Notes: generated from the letters alone by a model not told the origin. DNA of 64,000 nucleotides from Ancylobacter sp. SL191 (GCF_026625645.1 NZ_CP113056.1:2641001-2705000), one strand, 5' to 3'. Positions 1 through 8,695 are shown, counted from the first letter of the stretch. Translations and numbers: made by a program.

Positions 1-1
1 A

Positions 2-973
2 TTGAACCGCTATTATGCGTCGCCGCTCTTCAAGGGGCATGAACCCGCGACGCAGCGCGACAAGCGCAGCGTGCTGGATCGGTACGCCATCAACGCCGGA
101 CCACTGCCGCTGGCCGCGTTCCGCCGTACCGATATCGAGAAGAGCCAGTACAAGCGGCGTGACACGCCTGGCGCAGCCGATAAGCTGGTCAAATACCTCA
201 ACTCGTTTTTCGCTTGGTGCGTGGCGGAGGGGTTGATTAGCGTCAATCCCGCGCGTGGGATTAAGAAGATCAACACCTCGAGCGAGGGGTTCCACGCCTG
301 GACGGTTGATGAAGTGCGCATATTCGAGATCGCGCACCCGATCGGCAGCATGGCACGGCTTGCGCTGGCGCTTCTACTCCACACAGGCGGGCGGCGCGGC
401 GACATCTATGCGCTTGGGCCGCAGCATGTCGACGGCGGTTATTTCGCCTTCACGCAGGAGAAGAACCGCAACCGGCGCCCTGTCCGTATCGAGATCCCCG
501 TGCGCGCCGAACTGCGCAAGATCATTGCCGCCACGCCTATCGGCGAGCGGTCCTTCGTCGTGTCGGCACATGGCAAGCCGTACACGAAGGAGAGCTTCGG
601 CAACCGCTTCCGTGACTGGTGCAATGAGGCTGGCCTGCCGCATTGCTCTGCCCATGGCGTCCGTAAGGCGGCGGCGACAATCCTCGCAGAGAGTGGAGCA
701 ACCGCGTCCGAGCTGTGCGCCGTGTTCGGCTGGTCGAAGCTGGAGACGGCCGAAATCTATGTTCGCAAGGCGCAGCGCAAGCTGATGGCAGCGAACGCCT
801 TCGCCCGTCTCGACGCTGCGTCGGCCCGTCCAATTGTCCCACTTTCCCCCGTCTCGCCCGCCAGTGGGACGAAAAGAGAGAAAAACGATGGAAAATCAAA
901 GCCGCTCGGAAAAGCTGGTGGGCCCGGTAGGACTCGAACCTACAACCAGACCGTTATGAGCGGTCGGCTCTAA
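2..973 (+). CDS. Tyrosine-type site-specific integrase, 5' end outside the window
   Basis: Tyrosine recombinase of the phage/island integrase family, which would insert and excise a mobile element at a tRNA. The open frame enters from the left edge, so the first codon seen (TTG) need not be the start. An N-terminal SAM-like DNA-binding part covers roughly residues 1-95 of what is visible. The catalytic domain follows: Arg131/132 in HTGGRRGD, His218 and Arg221 in HGVRK, Trp244 in place of the second His, and nucleophile Tyr253 in AEIYVR. The last 18 or so residues (GGPGRTRTYNQ...) are encoded by the antisense strand of the tRNA at 916-991, so the gene ends inside the presumed attachment site. 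The catalytic core is intact. The partner element should lie to the left of the window. Confidence 0.9.
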   Translation: MNRYYASPLFKGHEPATQRDKRSVLDRYAINAGPLPLAAFRRTDIEKSQYKRRDTPGAADKLVKYLNSFFAWCVAEGLISVNPARGIKKINTSSEGFHAWTVDEVRIFEIAHPIGSMARLALALLLHTGGRRGDIYALGPQHVDGGYFAFTQEKNRNRRPVRIEIPVRAELRKIIAATPIGERSFVVSAHGKPYTKESFGNRFRDWCNEAGLPHCSAHGVRKAAATILAESGATASELCAVFGWSKLETAEIYVRKAQRKLMAANAFARLDAASARPIVPLSPVSPASGTKREKNDGKSKPLGKAGGPGRTRTYNQTVMSGRL

Positions 974-991
974 CCATTGAGCTACAGGCCC
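916..991 (-). tRNA. tRNA with anticodon CAT, probably Ile2 (lysidine type)
   Basis: A full cloverleaf of 76 nt reads on the minus strand. The acceptor pairs GGGCCTG with CGGGCCC, discriminator A is followed by an encoded CCA, the D arm contains AGCTCAATGGTTAGAGC, the anticodon stem GACCG/CGGTC carries loop CTCATAA, and the T loop is GGTTCGAGTCC. The anticodon is CAT. From similarity of the anticodon-arm region to bacterial Ile2 tRNAs I favour tRNA-Ile (CAU, modified to lysidine by TilS) over elongator Met, but the sequence alone does not settle it. The 3' end faces the integrase gene, as expected of an integration target. Confidence 0.93.
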
Positions 992-1281
992 CGGCGCCCG
1001 GTCAGGCGCGGCGGCACGTTAGCAAAGGCGCTCTGCCGCGCCAACCGAATGCACGGCGCGGTCCACATGGTCCCGAATATTCGCGCCGATAGGGCGGCGT
1101 GGTCGCGAGGACCGGTCACCTGTCCTCGGCCTTCCGTTCGGGAGTAGAAGCCCGTGGACGTATCCTTCGCAATGCTCGCGCTCTACCTGTCGTTCGGTCA
1201 CGCCGTCATGGCCGGCACGGCGGCGGCGCCCTATAAGGGTGGCGGTGCCGCCTGCGCGGCGCGTTTCATGGGGCTGCCGAC
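992..1281. other. Intergenic stretch after the tRNA
   Basis: This stretch separates the tRNA from the lemA-like gene. Short open frames exist on both strands but none has a convincing ribosome binding site or recognisable product. No terminator-type hairpin with a T tract was seen. It should hold the tRNA promoter (minus strand, at the left) and the promoter of the downstream lipoprotein gene, but I could not assign -35/-10 boxes with confidence. Confidence 0.5.
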
Positions 1282-1896
1282 ATGACCACACTTCCCGCCT
1301 CCGCCCTGCGCCGGATCGGCGCCGCCTTTCTCCTCGCCATGATGGCGCTCGGTCTCGCCGGCTGCGGCGTCAACACCATTCCGACCGAGGAAGAGCGGGC
1401 CAAGGCCGCCTGGAGCGAGGTGCTCAACCAGTATCAGCGCCGCTCCGACCTGATCCCGAACCTTGTGGAGACGGTGAAGGGCTATGCGCAGCAGGAGAAG
1501 GACGTGCTCACCCAGGTGACGCAGGCGCGCGCCAACGCCACCTCCATCAAGGTGGACGCGGACACGATTACCGATCCCGCCAAGTTCCAGCAGTTCCAGA
1601 GCGCGCAGGGCCAGCTCTCCAGCGCGCTCGGGCGGTTGATCGCGGTGGCCGAGGCTTATCCTGACCTGAAATCCAACCAGAACTTCCTTGCCTTGCAGGC
1701 ACAGATCGAGGGCACCGAGAACCGCATCGCCGTCGCGCGGCGCGACTATATCGAGGCGGTCCGGGTCTATAACACCGAGCTGCGCACCTTCCCCGGCGTG
1801 CTCTGGGCGAACACGCTCTACCGCGGCAACAAGCCGATGGAGACCTTCACCGTCTCGCAGGAACAGATGCAGGTGCCGAAGGTGAAGTTCAATTGA
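1282..1896 (+). CDS. LemA family lipoprotein
   Basis: LemA-family protein of 204 aa. The N-terminus is a hydrophobic signal ending in lipobox LAGC (Cys28), so the mature protein is predicted to be lipid-anchored on the periplasmic side. The rest is the helical LemA domain, recognised by segments such as RRSDLIPNLVETVKGYA and FLALQAQIEGTENRIAVAR and by the C-terminal YNTELRTFPG motif. The ATG at 1282 places the signal peptide correctly, though no strong Shine-Dalgarno is visible. Two TPM-domain genes follow in the same direction (gaps of 19 and -1 bp), an arrangement common for LemA. The biochemical role of LemA is not well established; an envelope function is inferred. Confidence 0.92.
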   Translation: MTTLPASALRRIGAAFLLAMMALGLAGCGVNTIPTEEERAKAAWSEVLNQYQRRSDLIPNLVETVKGYAQQEKDVLTQVTQARANATSIKVDADTITDPAKFQQFQSAQGQLSSALGRLIAVAEAYPDLKSNQNFLALQAQIEGTENRIAVARRDYIEAVRVYNTELRTFPGVLWANTLYRGNKPMETFTVSQEQMQVPKVKFN

Positions 1897-1915
1897 ACGC
1901 CGAGGGCTGACGCCG

Positions 1916-2713
1916 ATGGCCCGTTCCTTCCAGTTCCGATTTCCCGTTCTGCTGCTGGTCGCCCTGGTGGCGCTGGGTGGGCTCGTCGCTTCGGCACGCG
2001 CCGAGCTGAGCTTTCCCGCGTTGAGCGGCCGCGTGGTCGATGCGGCCGGCATTCTCGATGCGGCGACACGGGCGCGGCTCGACGGGGAACTGGCGGCGCA
2101 GCAGGAAAAGACGACCGACCAGCTTGTCGTCGCGACGGTGCCCTCGCTTGAGGGCACTTCGGTGGAAGATTACGCCAACCGCCTGTTCCGCCACTGGAAG
2201 ATTGGGCAGGCCGACAAGGACAATGGCGTGCTGCTGCTCGTGGCGCCCAATGAGCGCAAGGTGCGTATCGAGGTCGGCTATGGCCTGGAGGGTGTGCTGC
2301 CGGATGCGGTGGCTAGCACCATCATCAGCACCACCATCCTGCCCGCCTTCCGCTCGGGCGATTTTGCCGGCGGTATCAGCCGCGGCGTGGCTGCGATCCT
2401 CGAAATCCTCAATCTCGATCCCGCCGAGGCTGAGGCGCGGGCACGGGAGGCAGCCGAGCCGGCGCTGTCGGCCGAGGACTGGCTCAACATCCTCATCGTG
2501 CTGGTCATGGTTGGGTTCTTCCTGTTCGTGATGATCCGCCAGATCCGTTCGGGCGGCGTTCGTGGTCGTCGGCGCGGCGTGGCGGCGGGCGCGGCGAGCG
2601 GCTGGGAATGGAACCGCCGCTCAGGCGGTGGCGGCGGCTGGTCGAGCGGCGGTGGCGGTTTTTCCGGGGGAGGGGGCTCCTCCGGTGGTGGCGGGGCGTC
2701 GGGGAGCTGGTGA
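1916..2713 (+). CDS. TPM-domain (YgcG-like) membrane protein with glycine-rich tail
   Basis: 265-aa protein of the TPM/YgcG family. A signal peptide (about residues 1-29) is followed by the TPM domain (about 33-155; marks include VVDAAGILDA, TTDQLVVATVPSLEG and VGYGLEGVLPD), one transmembrane helix near 188-206 (LNILIVLVMVGFFLFVMI), a basic stretch, and a C-terminal tail of Gly/Ser with few other residues. This architecture is typical of the family, and the low-complexity tail is probably cytoplasmic. It lies 19 bp after the LemA gene, and its stop overlaps the start of the next TPM gene by one base, implying co-translation. The precise function is unknown; a link to envelope maintenance is inferred from the family. 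Confidence 0.9.
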   Translation: MARSFQFRFPVLLLVALVALGGLVASARAELSFPALSGRVVDAAGILDAATRARLDGELAAQQEKTTDQLVVATVPSLEGTSVEDYANRLFRHWKIGQADKDNGVLLLVAPNERKVRIEVGYGLEGVLPDAVASTIISTTILPAFRSGDFAGGISRGVAAILEILNLDPAEAEARAREAAEPALSAEDWLNILIVLVMVGFFLFVMIRQIRSGGVRGRRRGVAAGAASGWEWNRRSGGGGGWSSGGGGFSGGGGSSGGGGASGSW

Positions 2714-3345
2714 TGGCGGCGGAGGAGGACGCGTTGCTGAGCGTCGAAGATCAGTCCCGCATCGCCGACGCCGTGGCGCGGGCAGAGAGGGGCACGGCGG
2801 GCGAGATTCGCGTTGTTCTGTCGACGCGCCCGCTCATCGACCATGCGACCCATGCGCTGCTCTGGGCGGCGGTGATCGCGCTGCTGGCGCCCTGGCCGCT
2901 TGCCTTCCTGCTGCCGCTCGACGTGGCCAAATTATTGGCAGTTCAGGGTATTTTCTTTCTGGTTCTGGGGGCACTACTCGCGCTGACGCCGCTCGGCCGG
3001 CGCTGCGTGCCAGCGGCTTTGGAGCGCGCCGCTGCCCGCCATGCGGCACTCGATCATTTTCTGAGCTTCGGCATCCATCAAACCCGCCATCGTACGGGGG
3101 TTTTGATCCTTATCGCTCTGCCGGAGCATCGGGTTGAAGTGGTGGCCGATGAGGCCATTCACGCCAAGGTGGGGACCGCCGCTTGGGAGGATGTGTGCGC
3201 CCGCGTGCTCGTCGGCGCGCGCGAGGGGCGGCTGGTCGACGGCATCGAGGCGGGCGTGGCGGAAGCCGGGCGGCTGCTCGCCCTGCACATTCCGCCGGCG
3301 CCGGGCGACACGGACGAGCTGCCGAACCGGCCTCTGGTCGTGTAA
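2713..3345 (+). CDS. Second TPM-domain membrane protein
   Basis: 210-aa protein starting at the ATG that overlaps the preceding stop (TGATG), the start that fits the operon. The N-terminal part (DQSRIADAVARAERGTAGEIRVVLS) and the C-terminal part (TGVLILIALPEHRVEVVADEAIHAKV) are the two halves of a TPM fold. They are split by an inserted pair of hydrophobic helices (about residues 47-95), as in the second TPM protein of many LemA clusters. No signal peptide is present. Its job is unknown; the position suggests that it works with the LemA lipoprotein and the glycine-tailed TPM protein. Confidence 0.85.
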   Translation: MAAEEDALLSVEDQSRIADAVARAERGTAGEIRVVLSTRPLIDHATHALLWAAVIALLAPWPLAFLLPLDVAKLLAVQGIFFLVLGALLALTPLGRRCVPAALERAAARHAALDHFLSFGIHQTRHRTGVLILIALPEHRVEVVADEAIHAKVGTAAWEDVCARVLVGAREGRLVDGIEAGVAEAGRLLALHIPPAPGDTDELPNRPLVV

Positions 3346-3432
3346 GGCGGCGCGACGCGCTTCGTGCGAGAAAATCTTGCGCGGCCGGGAGGCTCGGCGC
3401 ATAAGCCCGGCCAAGAAGATTGGAGGAATTCC

Positions 3433-5265
3433 ATGCCCGCCTATCGCTCCCGTACCACCACCCATGGCCGCAACATGGCCGGCGCGCGCGGCCTCTGGCG
3501 CGCCACCGGCATGAAGGACAGCGACTTCGGCAAGCCGATCATCGCGGTGGTGAACTCCTTCACCCAGTTCGTGCCCGGCCATGTCCACCTGAAAGACCTC
3601 GGTCAGATGGTGGCGCGTGAGATCGAAGCGGCGGGCGGTGTGGCCAAGGAGTTCAACACCATCGCGGTCGATGACGGCATCGCCATGGGCCATGACGGCA
3701 TGCTTTATTCGCTGCCCTCGCGCGAGCTGATCGCCGACAGCGTGGAGTACATGGTCAACGCCCATTGCGCCGACGCCATGGTCTGCATCTCCAATTGCGA
3801 CAAGATCACCCCGGGCATGCTGATGGCGTCGCTGCGCCTCAACATCCCGACCGTCTTCGTCTCTGGCGGGCCGATGGAAGCCGGCAAGGTGGTGCTCGGC
3901 GGCAAGACCAAGGCGCTCGACCTGGTCGACGCCATGGTGGCGGCGGCCGACGACCGCATCTCGGACGAGGATGTGAAGGCGATCGAGCGGTCGGCCTGCC
4001 CGACCTGCGGTTCCTGCTCGGGCATGTTCACCGCCAATTCGATGAACTGCCTGACCGAGGCGCTTGGCCTGTCGCTGCCGGGCAATGGCTCGACACTCGC
4101 CACCCATGCCGACCGCAAGCGTCTGTTCGTCGAGGCCGGCCATCTCGTGGTCGATCTCGCCCGCCGCTATTACGAGCAGGACGATGCCGGCGTGCTGCCG
4201 CGCTCCATCGCCTCCTTCGCCGCCTTCGAGAACGCGATGACGCTCGACATCGCCATGGGCGGCTCGACCAACACGGTTCTGCACCTGCTCGCCGCCGCCC
4301 ATGAGGGCGAGGTGCCCTTCACCATGACCGACATCGACCGGCTGTCGCGGCGCGTGCCGGTGCTGTGCAAGGTCGCGCCCGCGATCGCCGATGTGCATAT
4401 GGAAGACGTCCATCGCGCCGGCGGCATCATGGGCATTCTCGGCGAACTGGACCGGGCCGGGCTGCTCGACACCTCGGTCGGCTCCGTCCATGCCCCGACG
4501 CTCGGCGCCGCGCTGGAGCATTGGGACGTCAAGCGCACCAGCAGCGCCGCCGTGCATGACTTCTTCCGCGCCGCGCCGGGCGGCGTGCCGACGCAGGTCG
4601 CCTTCTCCCAGTCGGAGCGCTACGACGAGGTCGACACTGACCGCGAGACCGGCGTGATCCGCAGCGCCGCGCACGCCTTCTCCAAGGATGGCGGCCTCGC
4701 CGTGCTGTTCGGCAACCTCGCCGAGGATGGCTGCATCGTGAAGACGGCGGGCGTGGATGAGAGCATCCTCGCCTTCACCGGCACGGCCCGCGTGTTCGAG
4801 AGCCAGGATGATGCCGTCTCAGCCATTCTCGGCAACCGGGTGAAGCCGGGCGAGATTGTGCTGATCCGCTATGAGGGGCCGCGCGGCGGGCCGGGCATGC
4901 AGGAAATGCTCTACCCGACCAGCTATCTGAAGTCGAAAGGCCTCGGCAAGCAGTGCGCGCTCATCACCGACGGGCGGTTCTCCGGCGGCTCCTCGGGCCT
5001 GTCCATCGGCCATGTCTCGCCGGAAGCGGCCGAGGGCGGCACGATCGGCCTCGTCCATGAGGGCGACACGATCGAGATCGACATTCCCAACCGCCGCATC
5101 CATCTGGCGGTGACGGATGAGGAACTTGCGGCCCGCCGTGCCGCGCAGGAGGCGAAGGGCTGGACGCCCGCCGCGCCGCGCAAGCGCAATGTGACGACGG
5201 CGCTCAAGGCCTATGCCGCCTTCGCCACCAGCGCCGCCAAGGGCGCGGTGCGCCAGCTTCCGTGA
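3433..5265 (+). CDS. ilvD: Dihydroxy-acid dehydratase
   Basis: Dihydroxy-acid dehydratase converts 2,3-dihydroxy-3-methylbutanoate (or -pentanoate) to the 2-oxo acid in valine, isoleucine and leucine synthesis, in the cytoplasm. At 610 aa it is close to E. coli IlvD (616). Diagnostic segments are [12 protein letters not shown] (43-54), NCDKITPGM with Cys122 and Lys124, [18 protein letters not shown] (188-205, Cys195), and [15 protein letters not shown] near the C-terminus. The pattern matches the E. coli-type enzyme, which carries an oxygen-sensitive iron-sulfur cluster. The ATG at 3433 is preceded by GGAGG at 3422-3426. A strong hairpin follows the stop. It stands alone, not in an ilv operon. 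Confidence 0.97.
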   Translation: MPAYRSRTTTHGRNMAGARGLWRATGMKDSDFGKPIIAVVNSFTQFVPGHVHLKDLGQMVAREIEAAGGVAKEFNTIAVDDGIAMGHDGMLYSLPSRELIADSVEYMVNAHCADAMVCISNCDKITPGMLMASLRLNIPTVFVSGGPMEAGKVVLGGKTKALDLVDAMVAAADDRISDEDVKAIERSACPTCGSCSGMFTANSMNCLTEALGLSLPGNGSTLATHADRKRLFVEAGHLVVDLARRYYEQDDAGVLPRSIASFAAFENAMTLDIAMGGSTNTVLHLLAAAHEGEVPFTMTDIDRLSRRVPVLCKVAPAIADVHMEDVHRAGGIMGILGELDRAGLLDTSVGSVHAPTLGAALEHWDVKRTSSAAVHDFFRAAPGGVPTQVAFSQSERYDEVDTDRETGVIRSAAHAFSKDGGLAVLFGNLAEDGCIVKTAGVDESILAFTGTARVFESQDDAVSAILGNRVKPGEIVLIRYEGPRGGPGMQEMLYPTSYLKSKGLGKQCALITDGRFSGGSSGLSIGHVSPEAAEGGTIGLVHEGDTIEIDIPNRRIHLAVTDEELAARRAAQEAKGWTPAAPRKRNVTTALKAYAAFATSAAKGAVRQLP

Positions 5266-5284
5266 TACGGACCTGATCCCTGCC

Positions 5285-5308
5285 GGGCGGGGCTGGAAAG
5301 CCCCGCCC
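5285..5308 (+). terminator. Hairpin terminator after ilvD
   Basis: A perfect 10-bp stem GGGCGGGGCT / AGCCCCGCCC with loop GGAA lies 20 bp after the ilvD stop. The following bases are GTTCCTT rather than a clean T run, so it is a likely but imperfect intrinsic terminator. Confidence 0.6.
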
Positions 5309-5352
5309 GTTCCTTCCGGCTGTGAAGCCTTCCCCCGACCGTAGAGGCGACC

Positions 5353-5658
5353 ATGGCCGGCGATGATGATGACTATGTCTATGACGAGGCTACCGGCGAG
5401 TGGCGCCCGGCTTCCGAGCTAAAGGCGGCCGCCGCTGCGGCGCGCGAGGTGCGGGACGCCTCGGGCAACCTGCTGGCCGATGGCGATTCGGTGGTCCTCA
5501 TCAAGGATCTGAAGGTGAAGGGCGCCGGGCAGACCCTGAAGCAGGGCACGGTCATCAAGACCATCCGCCTGACCGACAATCCCGAAGAGATCGATTGCCG
5601 CCACGAGGCGATCAAGCGGCTGGTGCTGCGCACCGAGTTCGTCCGCAAGCGCGGCTGA
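5353..5658 (+). CDS. PhnA/YjdM-like protein lacking the zinc ribbon
   Basis: 101-aa protein. The C-terminal two thirds is the PhnA (YjdM) domain, with the characteristic run DASGNLLADGDSVVLIKDLK and the later KTIRLTDNPEEIDCRHEA and LVLRTEFVRK. PhnA proteins normally start with a zinc ribbon of two CxxC pairs. Here that region is a short acidic stretch (GDDDDYVYDEATGEWRPA) with no cysteine, and the only Cys in the protein is in EIDC. The older name 'alkylphosphonate utilisation protein' comes from gene position in E. coli, and no phosphonate enzyme is nearby. Function unknown. The start ATG follows GAGGCGACC. Confidence 0.85.
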   Translation: MAGDDDDYVYDEATGEWRPASELKAAAAAAREVRDASGNLLADGDSVVLIKDLKVKGAGQTLKQGTVIKTIRLTDNPEEIDCRHEAIKRLVLRTEFVRKRG

Positions 5659-5827
5659 ACGGCAGCGTGGACCTTGCCTTGCGTCTCACCTGACGCGCGC
5701 GAGGTCGATATTGACCCGCGGGTTTTCCCCCGATTACCTCCCGCTGCGTGCACCCCCTCCACCAAAGGGGAGTTGCGCGCACGCCATGCTCTGGCTCAGA
5801 TGGCGCGTCCCGACAGGTGGAGCGACC

Positions 5828-7150
5828 ATGGCCAATTACGTCAAGATCAGCGGCTTTCTCGGTGCCTGCGTCACCGGGGTCGCGCATTTCCTCACCGATC
5901 TGCGCCGCGCGCCGGCGCTGGAGGAAACCGCCGGCTATGGCGACGCGCCCAACCTGCCCAAGCCGAAGCCCACGCTCATTCCCATCATGAAGATCGCCCC
6001 GGCGGTCGGCTGGCCCAAGGGCCGCACGCCGCGCCCGGCGCCGGGCTTCACGGTGAAGGCCTTCGCCGAGAATTTCGAGCATCCGCGCTGGGTCTATGAA
6101 CTGCCCAATGGCGATATTCTGGTGGCCGAAACCGCCGCGCCGCCGACGCCCAAGAACCTGTTCAGCCTGCGCTGGTGGGCCATGGGCTTCGTGCTGGTGC
6201 GCGCGGGCTCCGGCGTGGCGAGCGCGAACCGCATCACCTTGCTGCGCGATGCTGACGGGGATGGTGTGGCGGAGATCCGCACGCCTTTCCTCGAGAATCT
6301 CACCTCGCCCTTCGGCATGGTGCTGATCGGCGATCAGTTCTATGTCGCCAATGCCGACAGTGTGGTGCGCTTCCCCTATGAGCCCGGCGCGACGCGCATC
6401 ACCGCCGCGCCGGTGAAGATCTGCGATCTGCCGACGGGACGTAACCACCACTGGACCAAGAGCATGGTCGCCAACAAGGCGGGCACCAAGCTCTATGTCG
6501 GTGTCGGCTCCAACTCCAATGTCGGCGAGTTCGGTATGCATGAGGAGGAGAACCGCGCGGCCATCCTCGAAGTGGACATCGCCACCGGATCGGTGCGCAT
6601 CTTCGCGGGCGGCCTGCGCAACCCCGTCGGCATGGACTGGAACCCGGTGACGGGCGAACTCTGGACCAGCGTGAACGAGCGCGACGAGATCGGCGACGAT
6701 CTGGTGCCCGACTACATGACCTCGGTGAAGGACGGCGCCTTCTATGGCTGGCCCTACAGCTATTGGGGGCAGATCGTCGATGAGCGGGTGACGCCGCAGC
6801 GGCCGGATCTGGTCGCCAAGGCACTGAAGCCGGACTACGCGCTGGGCTGCCACACCGCCTCGCTGGGCCTTACCTTCGTCGATGATGACCGCTTCGGCGT
6901 GCGCTTCCGCAATGGCGTGTTCATCGGCCAGCATGGGTCGTGGAACCGCAACCCGCCCTCGGGCTACCGGGTGATCTTCGTGCCTTTCGCGGATGGCAAG
7001 CCGGCGGGTCCGCCGGAAGAGATCCTCGGCGACTTCCGCGTGGACGGGAAGGCGCTCGGCCGGCCGGTCGGCGTGCTGGTCGACAAACGCGGCGGGCTCT
7101 TGGTGGTCGACGATGTCGGCGACTGCATCTGGCGGGTGACCCCGGCCTGA
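5828..7150 (+). CDS. Sorbosone dehydrogenase-like PQQ beta-propeller protein
   Basis: 440-aa protein of the soluble glucose/L-sorbosone dehydrogenase beta-propeller family. Blades are marked by FEHPRWVYELPNGDILVAET (about 75-94), DADGDGVAEIR, TSPFGMVLIGDQFYVANAD, LRNPVGMDWNPVTGELWTSVNERDEIGDDLVPDY and GQHGSWNRNPPSGYRV; the last two are the strongest family signatures. Members oxidise aldoses or sorbosone with PQQ. Here substrate and cofactor use are inferred only. No clear Sec signal is visible at the start used (ATG after GGTGGAGCGACC). A related but distinct sugar dehydrogenase with a signal peptide lies at 16955-18118. Confidence 0.85.
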   Translation: MANYVKISGFLGACVTGVAHFLTDLRRAPALEETAGYGDAPNLPKPKPTLIPIMKIAPAVGWPKGRTPRPAPGFTVKAFAENFEHPRWVYELPNGDILVAETAAPPTPKNLFSLRWWAMGFVLVRAGSGVASANRITLLRDADGDGVAEIRTPFLENLTSPFGMVLIGDQFYVANADSVVRFPYEPGATRITAAPVKICDLPTGRNHHWTKSMVANKAGTKLYVGVGSNSNVGEFGMHEEENRAAILEVDIATGSVRIFAGGLRNPVGMDWNPVTGELWTSVNERDEIGDDLVPDYMTSVKDGAFYGWPYSYWGQIVDERVTPQRPDLVAKALKPDYALGCHTASLGLTFVDDDRFGVRFRNGVFIGQHGSWNRNPPSGYRVIFVPFADGKPAGPPEEILGDFRVDGKALGRPVGVLVDKRGGLLVVDDVGDCIWRVTPA

Positions 7151-7168
7151 GGCCATGCAAAAAGTGAC

Positions 7169-7198
7169 GCCGGCCCCCGGTCGAACCGGGTGCCGGCG
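7169..7198 (-). terminator. Stem-loop between convergent genes, T tract on the minus strand
   Basis: The interrupted stem CGCCGGC..CCGGT / ACCGG..GCCGGCG with a CGAA loop lies 19 bp after the beta-propeller stop. On the minus strand it is followed by TCACTTTTT, so it would best terminate transcription of the secreted-protein gene at 7351-7887. It may act on both strands. Confidence 0.5.
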
Positions 7199-7350
7199 CA
7201 AGTGATGCCTGAACCGCAGGGGGGCGGCGGTTGAGGCGGCCGCGGCGGGAGGATGCCGCGGAAGTCAGGAGAGACAGGACCGCCATGAAGGGGAGGGCGG
7301 TCGGTCCGGTAGGAAAGCGTCGCGCCCCTCGATGATGGCGCGAGCCTTAC

Positions 7351-7887
7351 TCACTTGCCGCTGCAGGGCTTGTAGCCGGCGGCGATCAGCTCGCCGCGGG
7401 AGAAGACCACCCAGTCGCGGGACTGCGGCGCGAAGGCGGCACGCGCCTTCTCACGCGCCCAGCTCGGCAGCGAGGCGTAGTTGGCGCGGGTCTGCGAGTC
7501 GGCGAGCGCCCAAGCGGCCTTGTCACCGCGCAGACCGTCCACCGGACGGGTGGCGTGGAGCGCGATCTCGGCCGAACGACCGATGCAGACCTGATTCTTG
7601 GGCAGCGAGAGCACGACGAGGCCGCAGCCCGATTCGCACACGCCGGTCAGCTCGACCTGACGCTTCCCGATGGACGAACGCAGCTGCATGCTGTCGAGCT
7701 CGGTGCCGCCCTTGTGATGCCAGATCTCCAGGGCGCCGGCCTGGCTGGCCTGATTGAAAACCTGGTTGCCGTTGGAGCGCTGGGGAATCATGTTCCAGTC
7801 ACCCCAGCTGGCGCCGCCGTAATACTGGGCGGACGCCGGAAGAGCCATGCCAAGGCTCAGGAGGAGAGCGATGATGATGTGCTTCAT
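7351..7887 (-). CDS. Secreted protein related to COG3904 periplasmic proteins
   Basis: 178-aa protein with a clean Sec signal (MKHIIIALLLSLGMALPASA, cleaved before QYYGG). The mature part contains VCESGCGLVVLSLPKNQVCIGRSAEIALHAT, a pattern seen in predicted periplasmic proteins of the ClpP-like COG3904 group (C-x-S-x-C ... C-I-x-x-x-A-x-x-x-x-H-A). It is short for a full ClpP-fold domain, and four cysteines could form disulfides. Catalysis is not claimed; the family link is by pattern only. The start at 7887 is the only one that yields a signal peptide. It stands alone on the minus strand at the edge of the AT-richer patch. Confidence 0.6.
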   Translation of the reverse strand: MKHIIIALLLSLGMALPASAQYYGGASWGDWNMIPQRSNGNQVFNQASQAGALEIWHHKGGTELDSMQLRSSIGKRQVELTGVCESGCGLVVLSLPKNQVCIGRSAEIALHATRPVDGLRGDKAAWALADSQTRANYASLPSWAREKARAAFAPQSRDWVVFSRGELIAAGYKPCSGK

Positions 7888-8253
7888 GATAGATGTGTAG
7901 TCCCGTTGCCTACGTGGAGTTGCGTTCAAATTGGAAGTAATTGTTCCGACCGAGGCTAGGATTGCGGTTTGCCCCGCGGCGTTGGCCGCGTTTCGGCTTG
8001 CCGCGACTACCGATATGCCTGGCCTAACTTGTGTGAACCTGTCGTAGCGGAGGGCATGCGACATGGGTCGGTTGGCGCAGGCGCCATCCGCTGTCCCGTC
8101 GATCTGTCGCTGAAGGGGGAGCGTGCGTGGCCGGCCCCCCGGTCCCACGCTGCGCCATTCTCCCCGTATGGCTCCCCGTCGGGCCGCATCCCCGCGCGGA
8201 GCATCAGAATTATTTGGTCAATACATCAGTGCATTTTATGCACCGAACAGATG
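7888..8253. other. Gene-free stretch between two minus-strand genes
   Basis: 366 bases with no convincing gene. Open frames here have neither ribosome binding sites nor recognisable products. The left part must hold the promoter of the secreted protein; the right part is the region downstream of the XRE regulator. Base composition falls from GC-rich toward the AT-rich patch around 8200-8900. Confidence 0.5.
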
Positions 8254-8511
8254 TCAGCGGTGTGCTTCGGGTTCCGAAGCTACGTAGTTCACCGCGTGGC
8301 GAACGTTTGGCATCAGCATGGTCATGTCATTGTGGATGATGGTCATGTCCAGGCTGATCCGCTCCAGGGCCAATACATGCGATCTCCTGATAGGCCGTCG
8401 TCCCATCTCGAGTTCTATGAGTGCCCGCCGCCCCAATCCCAAGCGCCGTGCAAGTTCCTCCTGTGTCAGTTGCCATTTGTGTCTGAGGATGACGAGTTCA
8501 TCTGCTTTCAT
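8254..8511 (-). CDS. XRE-type helix-turn-helix regulator
   Basis: 85-aa DNA-binding protein when started at MKADEL. The HTH lies at residues 7-40 (VILRHKWQLTQEELARRLGLGRRALIELEMGRR), a standard Cro/CI-type fold with the LTQEELA recognition signature. It is followed by RRSHVLALERISLDM and a short tail without an effector domain. I chose the start at 8511 because the stop of the small membrane-protein gene lies 4 bases upstream, indicating translational coupling; an ATG at 8541 would add 10 residues and overlap that gene. There is no good Shine-Dalgarno of its own. A perfect palindrome in the module promoter (8767-8781) is a candidate target, so autoregulation is likely. Confidence 0.8.
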   Translation of the reverse strand: MKADELVILRHKWQLTQEELARRLGLGRRALIELEMGRRPIRRSHVLALERISLDMTIIHNDMTMLMPNVRHAVNYVASEPEAHR

Positions 8512-8515
8512 GGCG

Positions 8516-8695
8516 CTATCGTGTCTGTGTTGAAACATCACGTTGGGTATCGTTTTCGAGATAAACTATCCGAGTCTTAAGTTCGGCTATCTCGTCATAC
8601 AGGTTCAAAATTCTTGAGCCGGCCGAGAAGCCGCCAATAAAGAAACCAATAAATGATCCAATGCAGAAGGCAAGAAGTATATAATACATCTCCAT
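8516..8695 (-). CDS. Small single-pass membrane protein upstream of the XRE gene
   Basis: 59-aa open frame. It begins ATG GAG ATG, preceded by AAGGAA at a good distance. Residues 4-28 form one hydrophobic, glycine-rich transmembrane helix (YYILLAFCIGSFIGFFIGG). The remainder (SRILNLYDEIAELKTRIVYL and on to residue 59) is polar and looks like a short coiled coil on the other side of the membrane. The stop is 4 bases before the regulator start, so the two genes form one unit. I recognise no family. The good ribosome site, coherent topology and coupling argue that it is real; a toxin-like or sensor role would be speculation. Confidence 0.65.
   Translation of the reverse strand: MEMYYILLAFCIGSFIGFFIGGFSAGSRILNLYDEIAELKTRIVYLENDTQRDVSTQTR

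Noticed and set aside
2974..4674. A 566-codon open frame antisense to ilvD
   Set aside because: Codon-bias shadow of ilvD; no ribosome site and no recognisable protein.
7969..8580. A 203-codon plus-strand frame overlapping the XRE and small membrane-protein genes
   Set aside because: It is antisense to the supported module genes in its right half and has no start signal or family.
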